Source: JBKQVT01 sp963804825
GTDB lineage: Bacteria; Planctomycetota; Planctomycetia; Pirellulales; Thermoguttaceae
Direction: 5' to 3'
NCBI GenBank assembly: GCA_963804825.1
Contig: CAWDRV010000006.1
Location: 794,521 to 858,520 of the forward strand
DNA: 64,000 nucleotides
The position numbers and the translations under genes were made by a program. Position 1 is the stretch's first letter. Each line of letters starts with the position of its first letter. The notes beneath the pieces are model-generated. The model was not told where the DNA came from, made no database searches, and was given only the letters and a program-made list of their open reading frames with translations. This document shows positions 20,760-28,771 of this stretch, piece after piece.

Positions 20760-20926
20760 GATACAACCTGGAGAGGTGTGGGAAAAGCAGGGGCGGGATT
20801 GTCGCAGACCGGCCCGGCTGCGTCCAGCCCATTTTGCGGGGGTGCGGACTCCTGATGAGTAGGTATAATCAACGCAACAATATCAGCGAAAACAGAGGTA
20901 TGGCATGGCCCTTGGGTAGGAGGATT

Positions 20927-21067
20927 TCACGCAAAGCGCGCGCAAGATACGGAAAAGAAGAGGAGGAAAGGTCGGATTGCCCCACCTGCCCTCGATTGGC
21001 CAGTCCTCTCCTCTTTCCCTTTTTCCTTTCCTTTGCGGCTTTGCGCCTTAACGCCTTTGCGTGAGAA
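20927..21067. repeat. Long inverted-repeat (hairpin) element, copy A
   Basis: About 140 bp bounded by inverted TCACGCAAAG ... CTTTGCGTGA arms, with a purine-rich then pyrimidine-rich interior (gaagaggagg... ctcctctttcc) that can fold back on itself. The internal AAGGTCGGATTG block and the sequence after the right arm (gtggtaacattgccaagac) also occur in copy B. It lies just upstream of the PIG-L deacetylase gene. Confidence 0.75.
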
Positions 21068-21166
21068 ATCTCTCGTGGTAACATTGCCAAGACACTGGTT
21101 TTCTCGTCCCAATTCCAGAACAGATCAGCCATTTTTGAACCATCGTTCAGCCATAGGAGACTCGCC

Positions 21167-21859
21167 GTGCTGTTGGACATCCTCGTCGTCTCGCCCCATC
21201 CCGACGATGCCGAATTGGGCATGGCCGGGGCCATCTTGAAATTCAAGGCCGAAGGCCGCACGGTCGGCGTGCTCGACCTGACCACGGCGAGCCCACGCCC
21301 TTCGGCTCGCCGGAAACGCGGACCCGGGAGACCGCCGCCGCCACGGCCATCCTCGGCCTCGACTGGCGGGAAAACCTCGGTCTGCCCAACCGCAGCCTGC
21401 AGGCCACGCTCGACGCCCGGGCGAAGCTGGCCGGCGTGTTTCGCCAAACGCGGCCGCGATGGCTCTTCGCCCCCTATTGGATCGACGCCCATCCCGACCA
21501 CCTGGCCGCCACCGAGCTGATCGAGGCCGCCCGATTCTGGGCCAAATTGACCAAGACCGACCTGCCCGGCCAGCCGCATTACCCGGAACGGATCTATCTA
21601 TTACTATTGCGTCCACCTGCGGCTGATCCCGCAGCCGGCGTTCGTGTTGGACATCAGCGACTATTGGGAGCGGAAGCGGGCGGCGATCGAGTGTTATCGC
21701 AGCCAGTTCATCGAGGGCCGGCCGCAGGAGCCGCCCACGCTTGTCGACCGGCTGCGCGACCAGGCGGCCGCGTTGGGCTGGTCGATCGGCGTCCGCTACG
21801 GCGAGGCCTTCGCCAGCCGCGAGCCGATCGGACTGAGCAGCATGTCGGGCCTGGTGTAA
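21167..21859 (+). CDS. PIG-L (LmbE-like) N-acetylglucosaminide deacetylase, two frameshifts
   Basis: Zinc-dependent deacetylase of the PIG-L/BshB/MshB family. The zinc motif is at the N-terminus (VVSPHPDDAELGMAG), the second HPDH motif in YWIDAHPDHLAA. Frames change near 21290 (a G missing from a GGG run, restoring DLTTGEPTPFG) and near 21605 (restoring YYCVHLRLIPQ). Joined length is about 230 residues, typical of BshB1-like enzymes, and the C-terminus (GVRYGEAFASREPIGL) matches that subgroup. Bacillithiol-type thiol synthesis is possible, but no other bsh gene is here. Hairpin elements flank it on both sides. Confidence 0.8.
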
Positions 21860-21869
21860 CTGGGAATGC

Positions 21870-22007
21870 TCACGCGGAGACGCGGAGACGCAGAGAAACA
21901 GAAAAGAAGGGAGGGGAAGGTCGGATTGTCCTGCCGCTTCGTCGATTCAGTCATCACCCCCTCTACCTTTCTTCCTTCTCTCCGCGTCTCCGCGTCTCCG
22001 CGTGAGA
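21870..22007. repeat. Long inverted-repeat (hairpin) element, copy B
   Basis: About 138 bp with arms TCACGCGGAGACGCGGAGAC ... and their complement ending CGCGTGAGA. The interior carries the same AAGGTCGGATTG block as copy A, and both copies share a similar right flank (gtgataaccttgcgagac). Located between the PIG-L gene and trmL, 33 bp before the trmL start. Confidence 0.8.
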
Positions 22008-22040
22008 ACTTTTTCGTGATAACCTTGCGAGACGACTGAA

Positions 22041-22506
22041 GTGCACATCGTCCTCTATCAGCCGGAGATTCCCGACAACGCGGGCAATATCGGCCGCACG
22101 TGCGTGGCCCTGGGGGCCAAACTCTGGCTGGTCCGGCCGCTGGGCTTCCGCCTGGACGACCGCCATCTCCGCCGGGCGGGCCTGGACTATTGGCAACACC
22201 TGCAGTGGGAGGCGGTCGACGGACTGGCAGGCCCTCGGCCGTCGCCTGCCGCAGAGCCGCTTCTGGTTCTTCTCGAAGACGGCCACCGTCTGCTATACCG
22301 AGGCACGATTCGCACGGGCCGACGCCTTGGTCTTCGGCAGCGAGTCGCAAGGGCTGCCGCGATCGTTGCTGGCCGAAAACCCGGACCGCTGCCTCCGCAT
22401 CCCCATGGACGAAAAGGCCCGCAGCCTGAACCTGGCCGTCAGCGTGGCGGTGGCGGCCTATGAAATGCGGCGGCAATGCGGGCCAAAGAGCGATGCAGTA
22501 GAATGA
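22041..22506 (+). CDS. trmL: tRNA (cytidine(34)-2'-O)-methyltransferase TrmL, one frameshift
   Basis: SPOUT methyltransferase modifying the wobble base of tRNA-Leu. The start MHIVLYQPEIPDNAGNIGRT is the family signature. The rest is in the next frame: after DDWQALGRRLPQ come LVFGSESQGLP, the SAM-binding knot loop, and IPMDEKARSLNLAVSVAVA. The frames join near 22220, where GACGGACTGG has one G too many. Joined length is about 154 residues, the normal size. All motifs are intact once joined. Confidence 0.88.
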
Positions 22507-22673
22507 TTCCGGGACATGGCACCCGGCGCGGAACGACGGAGCCGTCCTGTATAACTCCCGCGGGGGGTGCGATTGACAAGAGCGGCCGTTTTTGTCCAAT
22601 GGACCGCGGGTGTTTTCCGCGCCGTGCCAACCGAATGACCAATAAGACTTTCAAGACCGAAAGGACCAATCGA

Positions 22674-25600
22674 ATGTTTGCTACCTCGAGAGTCGGGCGG
22701 CGCTGCCGCTGGTGTATCCTCGTGACGACCATGCTCGTGGCCTTCGGCGTGGGGCAACGATTGAACGCCGATATTGTGGCACCGGAATACGCTCCGCCGG
22801 ATGACGGCACCGTGGTCCTTTCCGCGCGAATCGATCGTGGCCCCCTGGCCATTAAGCTTGGCACCGACGAGCTCAACGTCCGTGTGCTATCGCCACGAAT
22901 CATCGAGGTGACTTTTCTGCGTGGCGGGAAGAACGATCAGCCCACCCCGATGATCGACACGGCGCAAACATGGCCCGGCGACCCGGCATTGGAAGGCGGC
23001 ATGGCGGCCTCGCCGAAAAGCACCAGGGACCCGACCGTGCTGAAGAACTCGGCGATGGAGGTCCGGATCACACGTAATCCGTGCCGTCTGACCCTGTTGG
23101 ATCGCAACGGTCACCGCCTCCTTTGGGAATCGGCCGAGGGCGGGGTCTACGTCGACGACCCGAAATCGCCCGGCGGCCCGGACGGCGGCGTGCGATTCCA
23201 ACACGCCCCCGGCCAGCGGTTCTATGGAATCAAGGCCTATTCCATCGACAATTACGACCATCCCGAGGCCCCGGAAGTCCAGGGCCCCGACTCGCTGCTG
23301 CGAAACGGCCGAGGCGTCAAGGACAACACCTACGAGGCCAGCGCCTCGACGCAAGGCGGGGCCGGTGCCCCGTTCATCTGGACCACCGCGGGCTACGGCC
23401 TGCTGATCGATTCCGACAACGGCTACTTCCGCGTCAACGACAAGCAGCTCGAATTCCGCTACGGACACCCGCAAGATCGGATCAGCAACGGACGGCATTA
23501 TCATCGCAACAACAGCGTGCAATATTACCTGATCGCGGGCACGCCGAAGGAGATCCTCGGCGCGGCCGCCGAGATCACGGGCCGGGCGCCCATGTTCCCG
23601 CGCTGGGCGATGGGATTCACCAACAGCCAGTGGGGAAGCGACCAATGGGAATTCTACCGCATCCTCGATAACTACCGCGCGCGCGACATCCCCATCGACA
23701 ATTTCACCCTCGACTACGATTGGAAGGCGTGGGGCGAGGACCACTACGGCGAATTCCGCTGGAACGGCGACAAATTCCCCGACGCCTACAAGCCGGCGCC
23801 CGACGGCTCCGGCTCGCTGTTGCGGGCGAATGCCGCCAAGCAGGGCGTCGTGATGACGGGCATTATGAAGCCGCGGATCGTGCTGAGCGTCATCCCCAAC
23901 GGCGACGTGCCGCGGACCGAGCAGGCCAAGGCGGCCGCCGATTTCGGATACCCCGGCGTCGAGTGCCACAAGGAATACCTCCCGCCCTTCCGCTATATCC
24001 GTGAACTCGACTTCACGAAGAAGGAGTGCCGCGATTGGTTCTGGCGCTCGGTCCGGGACCACGGCGCCATCCGCGGCGGGATCGTCGGCTTCTGGAACGA
24101 CGAGGCCGATTGCACGGCTGTCTTCGATCCGCACAAGGCGGAACTGTTCAACAACTTCGGCCACTTCCACATGGAACAGGCCCTTTACGAGGGTCAGCGG
24201 GCCAATGCCGCCACGCGCCACGAGACGCCGCGGGCCTGGTCGATCAGCCGAAACTTCTACCTCGGCGCGCAGCGCTACGCCTATGGAATGTGGTCCGGCA
24301 ACGTCCACACCGGCTGGGAAAGCATGCGCCGCCAGACCGTCCGGATGCTCAGCGCCGTGGCCGTGGGCGAGGCCAAGTGGGGCATGGACTCCGGCGGGTT
24401 CGTCGGTGATGACTGCGACCCGGAAAACTACGCCCGCTGGCTCCAGTTCAGCGCCCTGGTGCCGATCTTCCGCGTCCACGGCGATCATCGCCACCAGCGC
24501 CAACCGTGGACGACCGACTCGATCATGGCCGAAGAGATCGCCAAAAACGCCATCCAGCTTCGCTACCGGCTGGCCCCTTACGTCTACGCCTGCGACCGGC
24601 AATGCTACGAGACCGGCATCGGGCTGGTCCGTCCGCTCATGGTCGAATTCCCGCAAGACCCCGGCTCGGCCAACGTGACCGACCAATGGATGTTCGGCGA
24701 TTGGCTGCTGGCCGCGCCCATGTTGCAGGAGCAACTCTCGCAAGAGAACGTCTTTTCGCTGACCCGGCCGGTCTATCTGCCGCCGGGGCAATGGATCGAC
24801 TACTTCCGCGGCGACGTGCTCGAAGGCGGCCGGACGATCAACTACGCGACCAATCCGGGCGTGTGGAACGACATCCCGCTGTTCGTCCGCCGCGGAGCGG
24901 TCATCTTCACGCAGGACGTGGTTCCTTCGTTGGGCATGGCCCGGCCGAAGCAGATCTACGTCGATGCCTTCCCCGGCCCGACGGAGACGGAGGCGACCTT
25001 CTATGACGACGACGGCGCCACCTATGCCTACGAGGAAGGCAAGTTCCTCAAGCAGCGGATCGCGGTCCGCGACGACGGCAAGCAAGCGTCCTTGACTGTC
25101 GCGGGATGCACGGGCCCTTACCAGAGCACCGTGAAGTCCTTTTTCATCCGGTTCCACGGACGCGCCGCGACGGCCGTCACGATCGATGGCCAGACGATCC
25201 AACCCGTGGCTGAGGCTGATCTGTCCGCACTGCAAGCGCTCGATCAAGGCTGGACCGTCGCGTGCGACGTCTACGGACCGGCAACGATCGTGAAGCTGCC
25301 GGCCGGTGGAAAACAGACGCAGCGCGTCGAATTGACCGGAAACCAGAACTTCACGGACACGGCGGAGTGGCTCTTGGCCGTGGACGCGTCGCTCTCGGGC
25401 GCCACGCCGCAGACGCGGCCCCACGTCAGCACCGAACACCGCGGGTTCACGGGCCGCAGCTACGTCGATGGACTGACCGAAATCAAGGCCGGAATCACGT
25501 TCACGCCCAAGGTCCGATTGCCCGGCCACTACAACGTTGTCCTCCGGGCGGGCAACGCCGGGCGCGAACCTGCCACGCTGGGCGTCTTCGTCAACGGCGT

Positions 25601-26297
25601 TCCCCAAGGCGCGGTCTCGGTCCCCCCGCAGCCCGATGCCGACACCTGGGTCAACGTCCCCCTGCCATTGAAGCTCGCCGCCGGCAACAATATCGTCACC
25701 CTCCGGCGCAAGGCGGAGGATACGGGCCAAATTGCCATCAGCGTCCTGATGGTTCCGTGCTGGCCCGCCTCGGCATTGTATGAGGCCGAGAGCGCGGAAC
25801 TCCTCGGCGGCGCCAGCCCGAACGCCAAGCACAGGAACTATACCGGCAGCGGCTTCGTCGACCACCTCGACGCCGCCGGCGCCGGGGTCCAGTTCACAAT
25901 CGTCGTGCCGGCCGACCATAGCTACTATCTGACGACTCGCTACGCCAATGGCACAGGCAAACCGCAAAGCCTGAGCCTGTACGTCGACGCAGTGAAGGTT
26001 GCCTCGCCCGCCTTCGCCCCGACGGCGAACCTGGATACCTGGAGCGATTTGGTCCGGGATGTGAGGCTCGACAAGGGCCCCCACACGATTGCCTGGAAGC
26101 ACGACGCCGCCGACACGGGCGATGTCAGCCTCGACAGCCTCGGCGGCGGGTATACCATCTGGACAGGTAGTTTTTGCCGGCAAGAAGCTCCTCGTCTGCA
26201 ACTTGGAGGGGTTCTCGAACATCCGGCGACCGTCCTCGGGCGTCACCATTTATGCCTCTTTCGGCGGGTATTCTCATGGGGTGTGGCGTCTTTTTGA
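22674..26297 (+). CDS. Secreted glycoside hydrolase family 31 enzyme with two C-terminal carbohydrate-binding modules
   Basis: ATG 22674 (AAAGGA nine bases upstream) opens a signal peptide (CILVTTMLVAFGVGQRLNA). The central (beta/alpha)8 barrel has FTLDYDWKAWGE, the nucleophile region GIVGFWNDEAD (about residue 475) and the acid/base region WGMDSGGFVGDD (about 572). A GH31 C-terminal beta domain with YVDAFPGPTE and DDDGATYAYEEG (DUF5110-like) follows. Two CBM6/35-like modules occupy about residues 890-1030 and 1035-1160; each contains RGFTGRSYVD/RNYTGSGFVDHL and a DTGQI/DTGDV end. Likely alpha-glucosidase or alpha-xylosidase in the periplasm or outside. The last ~45 residues look unlike a CBM end and may be out of frame. 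About 1207 residues. Confidence 0.88.
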   Translation: MFATSRVGRRCRWCILVTTMLVAFGVGQRLNADIVAPEYAPPDDGTVVLSARIDRGPLAIKLGTDELNVRVLSPRIIEVTFLRGGKNDQPTPMIDTAQTWPGDPALEGGMAASPKSTRDPTVLKNSAMEVRITRNPCRLTLLDRNGHRLLWESAEGGVYVDDPKSPGGPDGGVRFQHAPGQRFYGIKAYSIDNYDHPEAPEVQGPDSLLRNGRGVKDNTYEASASTQGGAGAPFIWTTAGYGLLIDSDNGYFRVNDKQLEFRYGHPQDRISNGRHYHRNNSVQYYLIAGTPKEILGAAAEITGRAPMFPRWAMGFTNSQWGSDQWEFYRILDNYRARDIPIDNFTLDYDWKAWGEDHYGEFRWNGDKFPDAYKPAPDGSGSLLRANAAKQGVVMTGIMKPRIVLSVIPNGDVPRTEQAKAAADFGYPGVECHKEYLPPFRYIRELDFTKKECRDWFWRSVRDHGAIRGGIVGFWNDEADCTAVFDPHKAELFNNFGHFHMEQALYEGQRANAATRHETPRAWSISRNFYLGAQRYAYGMWSGNVHTGWESMRRQTVRMLSAVAVGEAKWGMDSGGFVGDDCDPENYARWLQFSALVPIFRVHGDHRHQRQPWTTDSIMAEEIAKNAIQLRYRLAPYVYACDRQCYETGIGLVRPLMVEFPQDPGSANVTDQWMFGDWLLAAPMLQEQLSQENVFSLTRPVYLPPGQWIDYFRGDVLEGGRTINYATNPGVWNDIPLFVRRGAVIFTQDVVPSLGMARPKQIYVDAFPGPTETEATFYDDDGATYAYEEGKFLKQRIAVRDDGKQASLTVAGCTGPYQSTVKSFFIRFHGRAATAVTIDGQTIQPVAEADLSALQALDQGWTVACDVYGPATIVKLPAGGKQTQRVELTGNQNFTDTAEWLLAVDASLSGATPQTRPHVSTEHRGFTGRSYVDGLTEIKAGITFTPKVRLPGHYNVVLRAGNAGREPATLGVFVNGVPQGAVSVPPQPDADTWVNVPLPLKLAAGNNIVTLRRKAEDTGQIAISVLMVPCWPASALYEAESAELLGGASPNAKHRNYTGSGFVDHLDAAGAGVQFTIVVPADHSYYLTTRYANGTGKPQSLSLYVDAVKVASPAFAPTANLDTWSDLVRDVRLDKGPHTIAWKHDAADTGDVSLDSLGGGYTIWTGSFCRQEAPRLQLGGVLEHPATVLGRHHLCLFRRVFSWGVASF

Positions 26298-26385
26298 CAA
26301 AAGCTAAGCTGCCCCTCGACATGGGCCGAAGGAATGTTAGAATGACGCTTGCCGCTGGCGGCGGGAGCTGTCAGTCGGTGCATGA

Positions 26386-26459
<74 letters not shown>

Positions 26460-26706
26460 CTGAACGTAAGCTTGGCTGAAATCAGTACTTACGATTACCT
26501 GCGGACGGTCCGCAGCGCAGCCTGAAACCAAAGCGAAATGCGTAGTACTACGCACTTCAGTTTCAGGAGGCACTGCTGGTAATGAGTATCTGCGGCGGTG
26601 TAGGGCGAAGGCATGACGACCGCCAACTCTAGGCCATAGCCGTCCAGCCCGCTCCGCACCCACTGCCACCAGCGTCGGATGTAATTCCCGATGCGGACAG
26701 CATCCG

Positions 26707-27144
26707 CTACTTCTCGATCTTCTTGGCCGCCTTCTTAATCAGCGTGGTCGCTTGCTTGGCCGCTGCCTCGTCCCCAAACCCCATGACGGCCGAGAAGGAC
26801 GTGCCGATCACCTGCGCCACGAGGAACGTGACGTTGATCCCCGCTTCGCCGATGGCCTGGGCGATGGCGTGTCCCAGTCCTGGCTTGTTGTCGCCCTGGA
26901 CGAGCAGCGTGGGAATGGCGCAAGCGGCCAGGCCGACCTTGCTCGCGGCGGCGGTCGATTTCTTCCCAGAGACGGGACAGACCTCGATCGCGCCCCTGTC
27001 CCGCGCACCGTGGTAGTGGTAGCCCATCACCACTTGCAAGTCGGCGCCAGCTTCGGCCAGAGGGCCGAGAACGCTGCTCAAGGCTCCAGGCTTGTTCTCG
27101 ACTTCGGTTCGCCACAAAGTGACCTTCTTAATGGAGACAGCCAT
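26707..27144 (-). CDS. ACT-domain protein
   Basis: A 145-residue cytoplasmic protein with two ACT-like halves: VTLWRTEVENKPGALSSVLGPLAEAGADLQVVMGY and LLVQGDNKPGLGHAIAQAIGEAGINVTF, each with the NKPG(A/L) ligand-binding turn. ACT domains bind amino acids and regulate metabolism, but no catalytic domain is attached. ATG 27144 has a textbook GGAGG seven bases upstream, so the longer upstream reading to 27285 is rejected. C-terminus is Lys-rich (LIKKAAKKIEK). The ligand is unknown. Confidence 0.85.
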   Translation of the reverse strand: MAVSIKKVTLWRTEVENKPGALSSVLGPLAEAGADLQVVMGYHYHGARDRGAIEVCPVSGKKSTAAASKVGLAACAIPTLLVQGDNKPGLGHAIAQAIGEAGINVTFLVAQVIGTSFSAVMGFGDEAAAKQATTLIKKAAKKIEK

Positions 27145-27402
27145 TGTAAACCTCCTTCGGTTGGAACGGGGGACATGTCTGCAATCGCCGACTGGCAACG
27201 GGACGGACGCACGTGACCGCCGTGGGGGAGACAACCCGCCAAGGCAGCGTCTGCGCGCTGCGGCCGGCAGCAGCATTATAGCCACCGCGACGGCCCTTCG
27301 ACTACACCCGCCATGTCGGGGCCGTTTTCGCCGCGGTACCCATTCAAGCTTTACTTCGAGCCAGGATTATGGGAGGTGGGACACATTTTTCATGGCGTAT
27401 GT

Positions 27403-27798
27403 TCATTTTGAGCGGTAGACCTGGCACACGATTTCATTCCCCACCTTTTGCAACTCGACGCCGTAAGTACCTTGGCGTGTCGTCCATAGCACGTAACCGT
27501 TGTTAGGGTCGGTCGTATTGACCGCGAAGTAGAGGTTCGTGCTATCCTCGCCTGGGCCTCGATCGCGGTACGGCGTCGGGCACATCCCTGGTGACTCTTT
27601 TCCATCCGCCGCTAACGCCTTCCTCGAACACTCGATGGCGATTTGCTCCGTCAGATTTGTTCCCGATGGCAGAGAAAAACGGTAGGACGGAGGCGGCCAA
27701 AGCCAAGGCCATACAGCTATCACGAGGAAGCCTGCAATTAACAAAACGAATGCACCGAGCAGGAACAGCACGAACCTCGCTGAAGGTACAAAACGCAT
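27403..27798 (-). CDS. Membrane-anchored hypothetical protein
   Basis: A 131-residue protein with an N-terminal TM anchor (FVLFLLGAFVLLIAGFLVIAVWPWLW) and a periplasmic domain of about 95 residues with two cysteines (IECSRKAL, PGMCPTPY) and a third near the end (IVCQVYRSK). The segment STNLYFAVNTTDPNNGYVLWTTR looks like a compact beta domain. I do not recognise the family. It stands alone between the ACT gene and a transposase remnant. Confidence 0.6.
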   Translation of the reverse strand: MRFVPSARFVLFLLGAFVLLIAGFLVIAVWPWLWPPPSYRFSLPSGTNLTEQIAIECSRKALAADGKESPGMCPTPYRDRGPGEDSTNLYFAVNTTDPNNGYVLWTTRQGTYGVELQKVGNEIVCQVYRSK

Positions 27799-27840
27799 AC
27801 AACGCGGCTCCTCAAAAGTCCCACGCCCAAGGCCGCGTCA

Positions 27841-28104
27841 GCTCGTTCGCTTGGGGGCGGGCTGCCTCCAGGCAATCGCTCGTCCAGCGGCCTCGCAACC
27901 GCCATTGTATCCCAGCGGGCAGAGCCGAGAAAGGAGGCTGGTGATCACATAGCCGATTAGCACCTCGCCGAGGCCCTCGCTCTTGAAGACCGAGTCGTTG
28001 TCGCTCTTCAGCACCAGCGGCGGTGGGGCGCCCCATGGCCCGAACATCGAAATTTTGGCCCGAAACCTGTCATAATCTTTGAGTGCGGGCTGCTTACCTG
28101 CTGG
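27841..28104 (-). pseudogene. Integrase-core (rve) transposase remnant
   Basis: The frame encodes PPLVLKSDNDSVFKSEGL and LCPLGYNGGCEAAGRAI, recognisable as the second DDE aspartate block (vlksDNgs.F) and the following region of rve transposases, but with no start, no first Asp block and no third-acid helix. It ends near GRAIAWRQPAPKRTS. It abuts a 5'-truncated DUF1257 gene on the opposite strand, so element insertion or later deletion probably removed both flanks. Confidence 0.6.
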
Positions 28105-28164
28105 GGGGTCGTTCTCAGCGGCCCCTCCAGCATGCCCGCGCCCGTCTTGAGGCTCCATCGGTCG

Positions 28165-28323
28165 GGATGGGGTGATCAGAGGCATCTCGACAGATTCCTG
28201 CAAATCTACGCGGTCGAAAAAAGCCGTCTCGAAGCCCGGCGCCACGGCCATCAGGTCGTGGAGCAGCAACTCGCGAATGGCTCAATCAAGCTGACCATCC
28301 AGGTGAACGGAGGTGCCGCTTGA
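28165..28323 (+). pseudogene. DUF1257 (Ycf35-like) protein, 3' fragment
   Basis: The last ~52 codons of a DUF1257 gene: WGDQRHLDRFLQIYAVEK, then ARRHGHQVVEQQLANGSIKL and TIQVNGGAA, matching the C-terminus of that family. The N-terminal half is missing; upstream in-frame sequence is unrelated and abuts the rve remnant. Its TGA overlaps the TTG start of the DUF2997 gene, showing the original operon spacing is kept. In cyanobacteria and plastids Ycf35 is a conserved protein of unknown function. Confidence 0.7.
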
Positions 28324-28511
28324 AGACCATTGAAATTCTTGTCAATTCCAAGGGTGAAACGACAGTTACAACCAGGGGTTTCGCCGGACAGTCGTGCCGC
28401 GATGCCAGCAGGTTCGTGGAAACGGCCCTCGGCCAGCGGATCGGCGAGCAGCTTACCGCTGAGTTCCACCAGGATTCGACCGAACAGATCCAGCAACGGC
28501 AGCACGGGTAG
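28320..28511 (+). CDS. DUF2997 family small protein
   Basis: A 63-residue protein starting at TTG 28320: MKTIEILVNSKGETTVTT, then RGFAGQSCRDASRFVETALG and a final RIGEQLTAEFHQ. This is the whole DUF2997 family, with its conserved GxxC and alternating beta-helix pattern. It overlaps the DUF1257 fragment by 4 bp. In other genomes, as I recall, DUF1257, DUF2997 and a Ycf46-like AAA ATPase are neighbours; here the AAA fragment lies 2.8 kb further on, separated by a LamG gene. Function unknown. Confidence 0.75.
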   Translation: MKTIEILVNSKGETTVTTRGFAGQSCRDASRFVETALGQRIGEQLTAEFHQDSTEQIQQRQHG

Positions 28512-28771
28512 CTCGGTCGTCTTGACAGCCTTGCCCAAACTTCCCCGGCAGCCCGATTGGCCGCCCAGGGTGCGCAGCGCCTGCGCACCCATTTCCCTCG
28601 CCGCAGAGGTGCATATCCGCCCCGGCACCACCCGGTCCTTTTCATGCCCCAGTGACAATGGCGCGAAGGCACGCGACATATCCGCCGCCGTGTCGTGGCC
28701 TTCGGCCGTTGGGGGTGTTGACTTATCGAGCCGTGCAAGAACCCGCCTGACCACCAATGGCGTTGGCTTAT

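Noticed and set aside
22887..26249. 1120-codon minus-strand frame opposite the GH31 gene
   Set aside because: It mirrors the GH31 gene, which has a signal peptide, catalytic motifs and CBMs; the reverse peptide is low-complexity Arg/Val/Gly without known motifs.
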